From NCBI RefSeq assembly GCF_950295315.1, contig NC_080175.1:62352487-62416486 (forward strand): DNA of 64,000 nt, written 5' to 3'. A model generated the notes under the pieces. It was not told the DNA's origin, did no database searches, and worked only from the letters and a program-made list of their open reading frames with translations. This stretch comes from Erinaceus europaeus. Taxonomy: Eukaryota; Chordata; Mammalia; Eulipotyphla; Erinaceidae. Shown here one piece after another: positions 22,956 through 33,068 of this stretch; within the stretch, counting starts at the first letter, position 1; the number at the start of each line of letters is the position of its first letter. Position numbers and translations under genes: made by a program.

Positions 22956-23229
22956 AGCATGTTCATCAGCCAATGTGGCTGTTCCTGTGGAACTGTGTAA
23001 GATTGATTCATGAGAATTGTACAAATATGCTCCTCTATATGACAAATATTTTTATAGACAAAAGAAATAATAAATATTTGCTTGGATACAAACTCAGAGA
23101 TAGCCTTCCTGCCAGGACCATTTACAAAATTTGTATCTTGGAAAAAATTGATTAAATCTGTCCCAGAATAGAGTAAAAGGGGAAAGACAACTGAGGAAAG
23201 ATTTGAACACTGACATAAAAAGAGAGAGA
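22956..23229. other. Unique sequence
   Basis: Nothing recognised. A diverged direct repeat AAAAAGAGAGAGAC at the right edge pairs with AAAAATGAGAGATAC at 23497-23511 and is the probable TSD of the following SINE. Confidence 0.45.
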
Positions 23230-23496
23230 CAGTCAGGCAGTAGCGCAGCAGGTTAAGTGCACATGGCACAAAGTGCAAGGACCTACATAAGGATCCTGGT
23301 TCGAGCCCCCAGCTCCCCACCTGCAGGGGAGTTATTTCTCAGGCAGTGAAGCAGGTTTGCAGATGTCTATATTTCTCTCCCCTTCTCTGTTTCACCCTCC
23401 TCTCTCTGTCCTATCTAACAATGATGGTATCAATGACAACAACAATAACTATGAAAAACAAGGGCAACAAAAGGGAAAATAAACAAAAAAATATTA
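23230..23496 (+). mobile_element. SINE, type 1
   Basis: Complete copy: GCAGTAGCGCAGCAGGTTAA (A-box area), GGTTCGAGCCCCC (B box), CTCCCCACCTGCAGGGGAG, CT body, ATCTAACAATGATGGTATCA and CAAGGGCAACAAAAGGG tail. Confidence 0.9.
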
Positions 23497-23535
23497 AAAA
23501 ATGAGAGATACTGAACAAAAATATTTAAAAACTGT

Positions 23536-23578
23536 TGGGGGCCAGATGGTGGCACATTGGGTTAAGAGGACCTAGTAG
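23536..23578 (+). mobile_element. SINE head fragment, type 2
   Basis: Only GGGGGCCAGATGGTGGCACA and TTGGGTTAAG remain. The 3' part is absent before the L1 TSD begins. Confidence 0.5.
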
Positions 23579-23593
23579 TAAAAATTGTTTACT

Positions 23594-24455
23594 TGCTGCT
23601 AGTCCTACCTTGGGTTCCTGTTTATTGGACAATTCGCTTTATATCTTACCAACTTTTTTTTCTTTTTTTAAAAATTTTTTTTTCGTTTCTTTTTTCCCTA
23701 ATATGGGAGAGGGGTATAAACATTACTGCAAACCCCATCAATTTGATGTGATCTGGGGCCCATAATTAGCTTAGGAGCCTGTGTGACCTCTATATCTCTC
23801 TAGATCTGAGCTCACATTCTGTGGTCATGAGTAGGAACATTCCATACTGCCCCAATATTGACCCATCTTCCTCAGGTGTATCATAGAGTATGTTGTCCAT
23901 CCTCCCTTTGGAGGATGGAACATTCTCTTACATTGTTGATCCAGGTTGAGGGCAAGGTCCTATGGGCCCCACAAAGGGGTCTATTTTGTTGTTCCTGATA
24001 GATATGACCAGAAACAATGGAGAGAGGGATTTATTTGAGGTCTAGGACCATCAAGTCTGTTTGGGAGACTCAGGACTCCCCGATTAGGGTCCCATATCTT
24101 ACCAACTTTTAGCCACAACGTTTCAGACACTACCATGACACCATACTGACTTCTCTGGGCAGACAATGTGTCCACGGAACCACACCTCTCCAGAGCCATA
24201 CTCCACTAGGAAAATATAGAAAGGGGTGGAGGGTGATTGACCTGATAACATCTGTCTAGCAGAGAAGCAATTATAGAAGCCAGACCTTCCACTTTCTGCA
24301 CCCCATAAAGGATTTAGGTCCATACTCCCAGAAAGGGATATAGAATAGGGAAGCTTCCTGTGGAGGGGATGGGACATGGAATTCTGGCTGTGGAAACTGT
24401 GTGCAATTGTACCCCTGTTATCTTAGAATCTTGTTAATCATTTATAAATCACCAA
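23594..24455 (+). mobile_element. 5'-truncated L1 3'UTR, host of a nested L1
   Basis: Plus-strand L1 terminal 3'UTR module, in two parts (23594-23657 and 24111-24455) separated by a nested insertion. It is flanked by the perfect 15-bp TSD TAAAAATTGTTTACT at 23579-23593 and 24456-24470. The module markers TCCATACTCCCAGAAAG and TGTACCCCTGTTATCTTAG are present. It is older than the insert it carries. Confidence 0.88.
23658..24093 (-). mobile_element. Nested L1 3'UTR type B with early poly(A)
   Basis: Minus-strand L1 3'UTR type B inserted into the L1 above. It is flanked by the perfect 17-bp TSD ATATCTTACCAACTTTT at 23641-23657 and 24094-24110. Its poly(A) (T-rich 23652-23696 on plus) starts right after sequence equal to TATACCCCTCTCCCATATT, whereas other type B copies continue for about 600 more bases, so the shared terminal module is missing. 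Confidence 0.85.
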
Positions 24456-24569
24456 TAAAAATTGTTTACTGGATTATGGTTAGAAACTGATTAAGATTTA
24501 TTCAATAAATAAGCATGGTATACCTTGACTGAATGAGACCCATGAAGAAAGTCAAATCTTGGCATGTAT

Positions 24570-24842
24570 ATTTTCCTCCCCACTGGGGTTATTACTAAGG
24601 CTTGGTGCTGGCACTATTCCTGGTGGCCATTTTTCCCATTTTATTGGATAGGAATGAGAGATATTGAGAGAGGAAGGGTGATAGAGAAGGAGAGAGAAAG
24701 ATAGACATATGCAGACCTGCTTTACCTCTTATGAGGCATTCTCCTTGCTGGTGGGGATCCAGGGGCTTGAACCTGGACCCTTGTGTAGGTCTTTGTGCTT
24801 CATACTATGTGTGCTTAATTGAGTGTGCCACCGTTCGGCTCC
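24570..24842 (-). mobile_element. SINE, type 1 long subfamily
   Basis: The left end carries CCCACTGGGGTTATTACTAA..GGCTTGGTGCTGGCAC and CCTGGTGGCCATTTTTCCC, the extended 3' module of this subfamily. Then come TTATTGGATAGGAATGAGAG, the purine body, CTTGCTGGTGGGGATCCAGG, GGCTTGAACCTGGACCCTTG (B box) and the head at the right. Confidence 0.85.
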
Positions 24843-25961
24843 CTTGTGTATTTCTCTTTAAACTTCATTGGATATGCCTATTAGAACAAGACAGAGTTCT
24901 GAAAATGCAAGTTTTCTATGAAAAATTATGAGATACCAAATCTGAGATTCAATATGATGATTTATTAATTGAATGAAGGTCATCTCATTAAAAATAAAAT
25001 ATTGAGGGTATCTGGGTTTTATTATCAATAATGGATCCTGAAAGTGATCATGTTTATGTCCCGTTTCCTCAGCACTCCAAACTGTGGGTTCAGTACAGTC
25101 CATCTGTTTTATAAGCTGACCTCAAGTTACACTTGTAATAGCTGTTCCTGCCACAGAAGATGCATTAGTCATAAATCTAGAAGTGAGTGAAGAAATGAAT
25201 CTATTCTTACAATTATCAATACTTACTGGTTCAAGTAAACACATCATGGGAAAGGAAGAGTGGATTTGAAAATTAATTAAGAGAGTATTTGGAAGAAATC
25301 ATATTTTTTATTTTTATTTGAAATGATTATTTTGTATCTTTTTTTCTTGTTTTGCAGAGCCTACTAACCTACAATCCAAAGAATAAGCTTCTGCCTTATA
25401 ATCTTTCACTTTAATCACTAACAAGAGGCAGTAGAAAGACACATCCCAACACTAGAGATAAGCTATTTCAAAGGAGTAGAGGAAAATAAGACAAAATAAG
25501 GTTAGGTGGTAGTTGGCAGAATCTCAATGTCCTAATTCTCAATCAGTGCTTACTCATATACACCATTTCATTTAAAACTAGACTCCACTGGACATTTCTA
25601 TTAATTAAGTTTCTTGGAAATCACCCCCTTCCTTCTTGATCTTCCTCAAATTACATTATTGCCTCGTATTTAATTTTATTTTACAACTTAGAAAAGTTGC
25701 AATGGTGATAAAAACTGTAAGTGATGTCAAATCATTGATGTTATTATAAATTACAGAGAAAAATCTATGAATTCTTTGTAATACACATTAATATTCACGT
25801 TTAATTAGTGCATATAACTATCAAATACACATTTAACAAAAATATTAACACTCAATTTCTAATGCCATTTACATAAACACTATACATTATTTATTAAATA
25901 AGTTGTACAAAAATTCAATGTATTTGGAGCATTTCTATATGTTAGATATACAGAAATAAGT
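24843..25961. other. AT-rich unique sequence
   Basis: No gene or repeat recognised. Confidence 0.45.
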
Positions 25962-26165
25962 CTGGGTGGAAGTTTACCTAGTAGAGTGCACACACTACAA
26001 TGGTCAAAGTCCAAGGTTCAAGCTTCCAGTCTCCTACTTGCAGGAGGGAAGCTTTGCAAATGGTGAAACAGTACTCTGGGTATTTCTCTGTCTTTCTCCC
26101 CCTCTATCTCCCTCTTCCCTTTTGATTCTTCTGTATCTAGCCAATAAATAAACAAATATATAATT
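25962..26165 (+). mobile_element. SINE, type 2
   Basis: CTGGGTGGAAGTTTACCTAG, B box GGTTCAAGCTTCC, TGCAGGAGGGAAGCTTTGCA, CT body, and TAGCCAATAAATAAACAAAT tail. Confidence 0.8.
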
Positions 26166-26261
26166 TTCAAAATACATTAAATATATGTATACATCCATAT
26201 ATAGTTAAGGTGAGAATCAAGTAATTCAAGATCTTATCTCAGATATATTTATTTCTTAAAA

Positions 26262-26468
26262 TATTTTAATTTATTTATTATTAGATAGAGACAGAAAGAA
26301 ATTGAGAGGGGATGGGGAAGTAGAGAAGGAGAGAGACAGAGAGACACCTGCAGCCCTGCTTTATCACCTGTGAAGCATTCACCCTGCAGGTGGGGCCCAG
26401 GGGCTTGAACCAGGGTCCTTGTACACCATAATGTATGTGCTGAACCAGGTGTGCCACTGTCTGGCTCG
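26262..26468 (-). mobile_element. SINE, type 2
   Basis: TTTAATTTATTTATTATTAG tail, AGAGACAGAAAGAAATTGAG body, ACCCTGCAGGTGGGGCCCAG, GGCTTGAACCAGGGTCC (B box), GTGCCACTGTCTGGCTC head. Confidence 0.88.
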
Positions 26469-26494
26469 AGATGTATCAATTTTATTCATCAATT

Positions 26495-26572
26495 CACTGG
26501 GCACTTGAACCTAAGTCCTTGTGCATGGTAACATGTGCTCTCAAGCAGGTGCATTACTGCCTGGCACCCAGT
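26495..26572 (-). mobile_element. SINE head, type 2, partial
   Basis: GGCACTTGAACCTAAGTCC (B-box side) and GCAGGTGCATTACTGCCTGG (A-box side) only. It sits just beyond the previous SINE. Confidence 0.65.
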
Positions 26573-27069
26573 TTTTTATTTTCTACAAGCATCAAAGTAG
26601 GTGGTTACTATGAATAATCATTATGTTATAAAATGATAATAACTATGGACTTTAACAAATATGCCCACTAAAATTAAAAAGTAAATAGAATAAAATGATC
26701 ACTGTAGTAATTCTCCTAAATAATTTATGAATTTTTTAGTACATATGGCATTATGCAAAATTATTTTAATAAGTAGAAAATAAAATCATTATAGTAAATC
26801 TACAAACTTTAAGCTACTGAAGTTGAAAAAATAAAATGTTCTTCTCTTTAATGTTTTCTCCTACCTCAACCACAATACTTAAAATATTTAGCAATGCTAC
26901 AGAGTGTATATTTTAATTACATATAAGTCAAGATACTTCCTGATGCACTCCTAGTCTACTTATATAGAGATAATCAATATCTTTCATCATTACAGACAAA
27001 TGCCTCCTCTATCATCATTGAAAAGTAATTGCAGAACTCATTCATTTTAGGTCCATGATGTAACTCCAT
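26573..27069. other. AT-rich unique sequence
   Basis: Nothing recognised. Confidence 0.45.
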
Positions 27070-27215
27070 GAATATAGCACACTTATTAGCTATTATAAGT
27101 TTCTAGGTTTGATTCCCTGTACTAGATGAAAGCAGTAAGCATGGCATCAAGGAAACTCCTCAGATACTGGAGTGGTGATTTGGTGTGTCTTTCTCTCAAC
27201 CTCTCAAAAGTGCAA
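27070..27215 (+). mobile_element. SINE remnant, type 3/4
   Basis: AGGTTTGATTCCCTGTACTA is a B-box-like stretch, followed by CTGGAGTGGTGATTTGGTGT and a CTTTCTCTCAACCTCTC body. The head is diverged. Confidence 0.5.
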
Positions 27216-27227
27216 AATTGGGGTAGC

Positions 27228-28020
27228 ATGGAAAGTTCCTACTCATGACCACAGAATGTGAGATCAGAACTACAGGGATGAAGAGATCACATAGGTTCCT
27301 AAGTTGAATATGGACCCCAGATCATCTAGATCAAAGCGATGGGGTTTACAGTCAACAATATTTATACACCTTTCTCATATTTGGGAGCTACTCTCTTCCC
27401 TGATCTAGCTTTCTAGCCCTTTGTTCAGCCATGACACCATCTCCCTAGACAATAACTTGGATCCACCTGCATATCAGATGTCAGGCTCAAAAAAAAAAAA
27501 AAAAACTAGTATAGTCATGGGCCCTTTGGAATATAAAATATAGTCCTACTAGCTATCTACAAAACGAAGACCCCCCCACCCCAACTCTTCATTTGAACTT
27601 TCCAGCCTTTAGGTTCATGATTAGTCAACCATTTGTTTGACTTTATATGTTAACTCTATCTTCAGCCACCAGGTTCCAGACACTAAACTGATGCCAACTG
27701 GACTTCCCTGGGCAGATGATCCCACCAAAATGTCCTGGAGCCCCACTTCCCCAGAGCCCCACCACATTAGAGAAAGAGAGAGACAGGCTGGGAGTATGGA
27801 TTGACCTGTCAACGCCCATGTTCAGCAGGGAAGCAATTACAGAAGTCAGACCTTCCACCTTCTGCACCCCATAATGACACTGGGTCCATACTCCCAGAGG
27901 GATAAAGAAAAGGAAAGCTATCAGGGGAGAGGATGGGATATGGATTTCTAGTGGTAGGAACTATGTGAAACTGTACCCCTCTTATCCTATGGTTTTTGTC
28001 AGTGTTTCCTTTTTATAAAT
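27228..28020 (+). mobile_element. 5'-truncated L1, 3'UTR type B
   Basis: TCCTACTCATGACCACAGAA, ATATGGACCCCAGATC, ATATTTGGGAGCTACTCTC, a 17-base A run at 27490-27506, then the shared terminal module and TGTACCCCTCTTATCCTATG. It is collinear with 17877-18660 but starts about 35 bases further 5'. Confidence 0.85.
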
Positions 28021-28117
28021 ATTTTTTTAAAACAAAGATCCAAATGATGGATCCTGCAGGCATTCAGCAGCATTGTGTATGTGTGAAGGCCTGAATTCAT
28101 TCCCAGAACAACATGTA

Positions 28118-28280
28118 GGGTAGAAAAAGATGGGCCAAGCTGTAGTGCACTGTTAGAGTACACATTACCACATGGCAAGAGCAGGAGAGCGGAGTTCCAG
28201 TACCAGTCTCTATTTGCAAGGAGTAAGTTCATGAGTAATGGAGCAGTGCTGCAGGAGCCTTGCCTCTCAGTATCTACACG

Positions 28281-28323
<43 letters not shown>

Positions 28324-28335
28324 TCCCTGAATAAG
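28118..28335 (+). mobile_element. SINE, type 2, with (AC)n
   Basis: AAGCTGTAGTGCACTGTTAG head, a diverged middle, GGAGCAGTGCTGCAGGAGCC, then a (CA)n run at 28277-28320 replacing the CT body, and TGAATAAGTAAAAG tail. Confidence 0.65.
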
Positions 28336-28560
28336 TAAAAGTAAGAAAATAATTTAAAAATAAAATCAATTTATCCTGTATAAAAATACAGTAAACATAA
28401 ATTTATCATATGTATTTTACTGAGTTTATTAGTATTACATATAATAATATATAGTTAATAAGATATAATTATTACTGGATACTGGACACCTATTTCATTA
28501 CTGCTACTACATACTACTAACAACAGATTGATTTAAAAAAATCTATTAAGTCATTTAAAA
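28336..28560. other. AT-rich unique sequence
   Basis: Nothing recognised. Confidence 0.4.
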
Positions 28561-28915
28561 CATTACATCAAGTTATTCAGGAAAAACTGAATGGGACCGG
28601 GAGTATTTATATTAAGTGACATAGTAAAGAAGTAAAATAATTCTACTAGATATAGAGGCACAGATAACCAAAGCAAAAAACTTGCAAAAATAAAAACAAA
28701 TTGACTCAGACTCTGAAAACTATGGTAGTTATCAGCAGGATGAGGCATGGTGACCACAGGAAAAAGTAGATAACTAGAGGTTTCCAATTTAGCATGTTGG
28801 TTTGGGAACTTTGATGGTGAGTGTGATGAATTATATACATTAGTATATACATGTGAACATATCTTAGTTTTTTAGTATAGTAAAGCAATGTTAAATCCAT
28901 AAATAATCTTAATAA
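28561..28915 (+). mobile_element. Possible ancient L1 3' end
   Basis: The order of motifs (ATTTATATTAAGTGACATAG, ..AAATTGACTCAGACTCTGAAAA.., TATGGTAGTTATCAGCAGGA, then ATGGTGAGTGTGATGAATTA..) is like the 3'UTR of old mammalian L1s, which carry 'actcatagac..gaa..ggttacca' and end in a short A-rich stretch. The evidence is only this order of motifs. Confidence 0.35.
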
Positions 28916-29399
28916 ATAAAGTCAATTCCCCTATTGTGAATAGTGTGAATGAATAATGACTTATAAAGTTTGTGATTATGTTGTCTTCTATTAAAAAAAT
29001 ACAAGAGGAAAAGTTGAAAATGATGTCTTTAACTACAGAAACAGGCTGCATTTTATATTTTAAGAATTCTATCTAGAATAATCTTTCAGTTTCAGGTAAT
29101 TATACAGCTAAGTAGTACACTTGAGCCAAGTGCCACACAGATTCAAATCTCTTTCTCAGAATAATAACTGAGCAATTTGTGGTATCATATTTACTATAGA
29201 ATGCTTCAGGAAGTGATTATATAATATTTGCACTGTCAGTCTGACTTAGCCGAAAATATTTCTGTAGATAATTATACTTTTGAGTTATACTGTGTGAGAT
29301 TTTTGAATTTCAGTCTATGATACTTTATTTAAATCAAGTAAACCATCCTTAAAGTATTCAGTTTATAACAGAATAGAGTTGATCATCCAACATTCACAA
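28916..29399. other. AT-rich unique sequence
   Basis: Nothing recognised. Confidence 0.4.
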
Positions 29400-29700
29400 G
29401 TATGATATTTTTAAATCATTTTACTGGGGTGGTTAATGGTTTATAAAATAGTTGTTAGCATGTGGATACAATTTCTCCCTTGGATAGGTGGCTGCAAAGC
29501 ATTCTCACCACATCCCCCAGCTTAGGCTCACATCAACCATATGCACCAGGTCCCAGCATCCTCCCCAACCCCAATCCTGTCCTGTGTTTTGCTTTGGTGT
29601 AATACATCACATCTGACCCAAGTTTCAGTCTGTGTTTTCTCAATCTGTCTTTGTTTCTTAAGTTTTACCTATAAAACCAATTTTAAAGACGTTATATGTG
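29400..29700 (-). mobile_element. Old L1 3'UTR fragment
   Basis: AATCATTTTACTGGGGTGGT, TATAAAATAGTTGTTAGCAT, CCTGTGTTTTGCTTTGGTGT and CTGACCCAAGTTTCAGTCTG parallel the 3' end of the L1s at 3637-3870 and 46140-46320 (A/T start, C-rich middle, then a GGTGTAATAC..CC-AAGTTT block). Reverse orientation. Confidence 0.6.
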
Positions 29701-29722
29701 CCCTTAAAAAATACTATGTTGT

Positions 29723-30001
29723 GGGAGTCAGACTGTAGTGCAGCAGGTTAAGTGCACATGGCGCAAAGCACAAAGACTGGCATAAGGTTCCCCCTGGCTC
29801 CCCACCTGCAGGGGAGTTGCTTCACAGGCGATGAAGCAGGTCTGCAGGTGTCGATCTTTCTCTCCCCCTCTCTGTCTTCTCCTCTCTCCATTTCTCTTTG
29901 TCCTATCCAACAACAATGACATCAATATAACTAAAACAATAAAACAACAAGGGCAACAAAAGGTAATAAATAAATAAATAAATAAATAAATGCTAAAAAT
30001 T
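29723..30001 (+). mobile_element. SINE, type 1, with 19-bp TSD
   Basis: Complete type 1 copy with tail CAAGGGCAACAAAAGG and (AAAT)n. The perfect 19-bp TSD TTAAAAAATACTATGTTGT is at 29704-29722 and 30002-30020, so insertion is recent enough to leave it unchanged. The B box is damaged (GGTTCCCCC, a small deletion). Confidence 0.94.
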
Positions 30002-30020
30002 TTAAAAAATACTATGTTGT

Positions 30021-30541
30021 ATGCACATTTTGGAAGTAAGACAGTCTAGCTGTAAAGTCTCCAGAATGGAAGAAAAGATAACCTGTAAAAAAATGGTATA
30101 TCTGAAACCATGTGAAGTAAAAATATATATATAACTAATTATAAGTCAAAGCATGTTTTATATTATAATCATTTTCAATTGTGTACTGCTAATAAAAACC
30201 CTCAAACCTACACATGAGTATTGTACTACTTTTAATATGAAAGGTAATCTGTGCTTCACATAATTAAGGGAACACTATGAAAGCAACAAGTACTGTACTC
30301 ATATTGTGGTCACATAGGGGACGAACTGTATTCTAGAAGTGAGAGATAAGAAATAACAAATAAATAATTCAACTTACAGAAGTGCAATAGTGGTGAATGC
30401 TCTGGAGAAAAGTATAAAAGAGCGGGAAGTTGGGGTGAACCGGAGGGACTATTGATTTCTAATTGTCATTAGAGAAGTCACTGTAAAAAGGACATTTGAG
30501 AAAGTGCTATTATAGATGAAGAGCAAGTCTTATACCTATCT
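30021..30541. other. AT-rich unique sequence
   Basis: Nothing recognised. Confidence 0.45.
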
Positions 30542-30553
30542 AAGACAGTTAGT

Positions 30554-30852
30554 AGGGAGTTGGGCAGTAGCACAGCGGGTTAAGCACACATTGTGCAAAG
30601 CTCTAGGACCAGTGTGAGGTTCCGGGTTCCGGGTTCCAGGCCCGAGCTCTCCACCTGCAGGGGGTTGCTTCACAAGTGGTGAAGCAGGTCTGCAGGTGTC
30701 TATCTTTCTCTCCCCCTCTCTGCCTTCTGTTCCTCTCTCCATTTCTCTCAAAAACAAAAACAATGACATAAACAACAATAATAACTACAACAACAATAAA
30801 AACAACAAGGGCAACAAAAAGGAAATAAATATTAAAATTTTTTTTTTTTAAA
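30554..30852 (+). mobile_element. SINE, type 1
   Basis: Head GGCAGTAGCACAGCGGGTTA, a small GGTTCCG duplication in the B box (three units near 30619-30638), CTCCACCTGCAGGGGGTTGC, tail CAAGGGCAACAAAAAGG. TSD AAGACAGTTAGT (30542-30553) and AAGAGAGTTAGT (30853-30864), one mismatch. Confidence 0.92.
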
Positions 30853-30865
30853 AAGAGAGTTAGTT

Positions 30866-31605
30866 CAACACAACAAGTGCCACCTCAGTTCACTTCAGAC
30901 TGTGTCCAGAGACTTCAGGTGTGGAATGACAACCCTTCAGCTTCATTATTCAGGTAAGACCATTCCTTTCATAGTATTCTCTAATTCCATTCCAGGTGGT
31001 TCACTTCCTAACAAAGTCCCAAAACCTAGATATAGACCAGGTCCCCTGAGATAGAGCTTATGTTCACATGTATCCATAAACTAGGGCAAAATATATACCT
31101 GAAAGCAAAAGTACACAAGAGTCTGCAGTGAGTACCCCCAACACTTCATCTGCACTATTCCAACCTTTAGGTCCATAATTGTTCAATAATTTGTTTGGCT
31201 TTGTATGTTAACTCTCTTTTCAGCCACCAGGTTCTAGATGCCAGCAGGATACTGACTAGACTTCCCTGGACAGAGGACCTCACCAATGTGTCCTGGAGCT
31301 CTGCTTCCCCAGAGCCCCACCTTACTAGGGAAAGAGAGAGGCAGGCTGGGAGTATGGATTCACTAGTCAATGCCCATGTTCAGTGGGGAAGCAATTACAG
31401 AAGCCAGACCTTCAACCTTCTGCAACCCACAATGACCTTGGGTCCATACTCCCAGAGGGATAAAGAATAGGAAAGCTACCAGGGGAGGAGATGGGATATA
31501 GAGATATGGTGGTGGGAATTGTGTGGAGTTGTACCCCTCCTATCCTATGGTTTTGTTAATGTCTCCTTTTAAAAATAAAGAAAGAAAAAAAGAAAAAAGG
31601 AAAAA
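30866..31605 (+). mobile_element. 5'-truncated L1, 3'UTR type A
   Basis: Collinear with 61730-62450: CAGACTGTGTCCAGAGACTT, GGTGTGGAATGACAACCCTT, GTGGTTCACTTCCTAACAAA, then the shared terminal module and an A-rich (AAAG)n tail. It starts immediately after the SINE above, so the 5' junction was probably the SINE target. Confidence 0.88.
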
Positions 31606-31857
31606 AAAGAGTAAGGCAGCTTTTCTATATGAGTGAAGAAACAGCAGACATTTCAGGGTGACTAAGCATAGTGAAAGAAAAATGAGTAACTTTCATTTTA
31701 TTTTTTTATGCTGGCTTTTATTCTTGAGTAGCATAGAAAGCCATTGTAGAAACTAATAAATTCAAGTTTGGATTTTTTTCAATATATATTTTATTAAGGA
31801 AGTAACAATTTACAGAACAGTTTCAGACACAAAGGTTTCAATTTAGTTTTTATTTAC
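31606..31857. other. Unique sequence, T-rich toward the right
   Basis: CAATATATATTTTATTAAGG..TTTACAGAACAGTTTC near 31780 may be a further L1 3' end in reverse. Not resolved. Confidence 0.3.
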
Positions 31858-31926
31858 TTTATTTTTTTAATATATATTTAGTAATTATTGGGTAGAGACA
31901 GAGAGAAAGCAAGAGGAAAGATAGAA
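31858..31926 (-). mobile_element. SINE tail fragment, type 2
   Basis: TTTATTTTTTTAATATATAT and TTGGGTAGAGACAGAGAGAA are the complement of a type 2 tail and body start. The element stops abruptly where a plus-strand SINE head begins. Confidence 0.55.
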
Positions 31927-32185
31927 GGGCCAGGGGTTGGCGCATCTGGTTAAGCACATATATTACAGTGTGCAAGGAGCCGGGTTTAAGCCCCTGGTCC
32001 CCACCTGCAGAGGGAAAGCTTCACAAGTAGTGAAGCAGGGCTGCAGGTGTCTCTCTGTCTCTCTCCTCTATTTCTTCCAATGGAGGGGCAGGGGTACAGA
32101 ACTCTGGTGGTGGGAATTGTATGGAACTGTACCCCTCTTATCCTACAGTCTTGTCAATCATTATTAAATCAATAAAAAATAATAC
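31927..32185 (+). mobile_element. SINE-L1 chimera
   Basis: 31927-32079 is a type 2 SINE 5' part (GGTTGGCGCATCTGGTTAAG, GGTTTAAGCCCC, CCCCACCTGCAGAGGGAAAG, TGAAGCAGGGCTGCAGGTGT, CT start). At about 32079 it changes directly into the terminal ~100 bases of an L1 3'UTR (GGTGGTGGGAATTGTATGG, TGTACCCCTCTTATCCTAC, ATCAATAAAAAAT). The SINE lacks its own tail. A clear TSD was not found. Confidence 0.7.
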
Positions 32186-32876
32186 TGGAGGCAATTAAGA
32201 ACAAACAAACAAAAAGAATATACATCTACTTTAATATAGCACTAGAACAGTTTGAATACTGGTCGTTTCCCAGACTTAATATCTTGGTTTAGTTGATTGG
32301 TCCCAGAAACCACATTGTGGGGAAACAAAATGTGAGTCAGATAAGTTTTTTTTTAATTAAGAACTTGTAAACTAAAAATCAACACAGTTTATAAAAAGTC
32401 TGTATTACCTGTCAATACTAGGTAAGAAGAATCAAAGAACAGGGGGCAAAGAAGTGTTAGGGTAAACAAAGCAGTGTTTTCAACATTTAAAGCATCACAT
32501 GTGATATAATGAATACAGATGGAGTAGATGGGAGTCAGAACCTGGGAATATGTAATTGGTCTCTGAGATTTTGCACTGAGGCCTGAAGCCTTCCTTTGGC
32601 CAGGTTCTCAAAGCATTAACTTAAGCTGGAGGAGAAAGGAAGTTTTACCTATGGCTTCAACCTTTATTCTCATTGTTGTCCTTGATGTTGGGATTTTTGT
32701 GCTAATATACGTTTGCTTGTGAGTTTTTTGGTCTGCTTCAGAATAGTTTCCTCCTCAAAACAAGCAACTGGGTGTTATAATTTAGTATTTACAAGCATCT
32801 AACCTCCCCCAAACAAAACAGAAAATGATTATATTTACCACTCAAATTCAGTCTTTTCAAAAAACAACTGGCAGGA
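32186..32876. other. Unique sequence
   Basis: No gene or repeat recognised. Confidence 0.45.
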
Positions 32877-33068
32877 TCAGGCATAGGTGAACCTGGTTAA
32901 ACACATTCTTTATCATCCTCAAGGACACTGGTTCATCCCCTAGTCTCCATCTGCAGGTGGCAGGGGAGAGGGGGAAGCAGTGCTGCAAATGCCTCTTTTT
33001 TCTCCCTATACACCCTACCCTCTAAATTTCTCTCTGTCCTATCAAAATAATAAATAAAATATTAAAAA
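32877..33068 (+). mobile_element. SINE, type 2
   Basis: CAGGCATAGGTGAACCTGGT..TAAACACA head, GGTTCATCCCCTAGTCTCCA, CTGCAGGTGGCAGGGGAG, CT body, TCTCTGTCCTATCAAAATAA tail. Confidence 0.75.

Noticed and set aside
23230..23496. tRNA gene candidates in SINE heads
   Set aside because: A- and B-box motifs are SINE promoter relics; no cloverleaf with acceptor stem can be completed, here or in the other SINEs.
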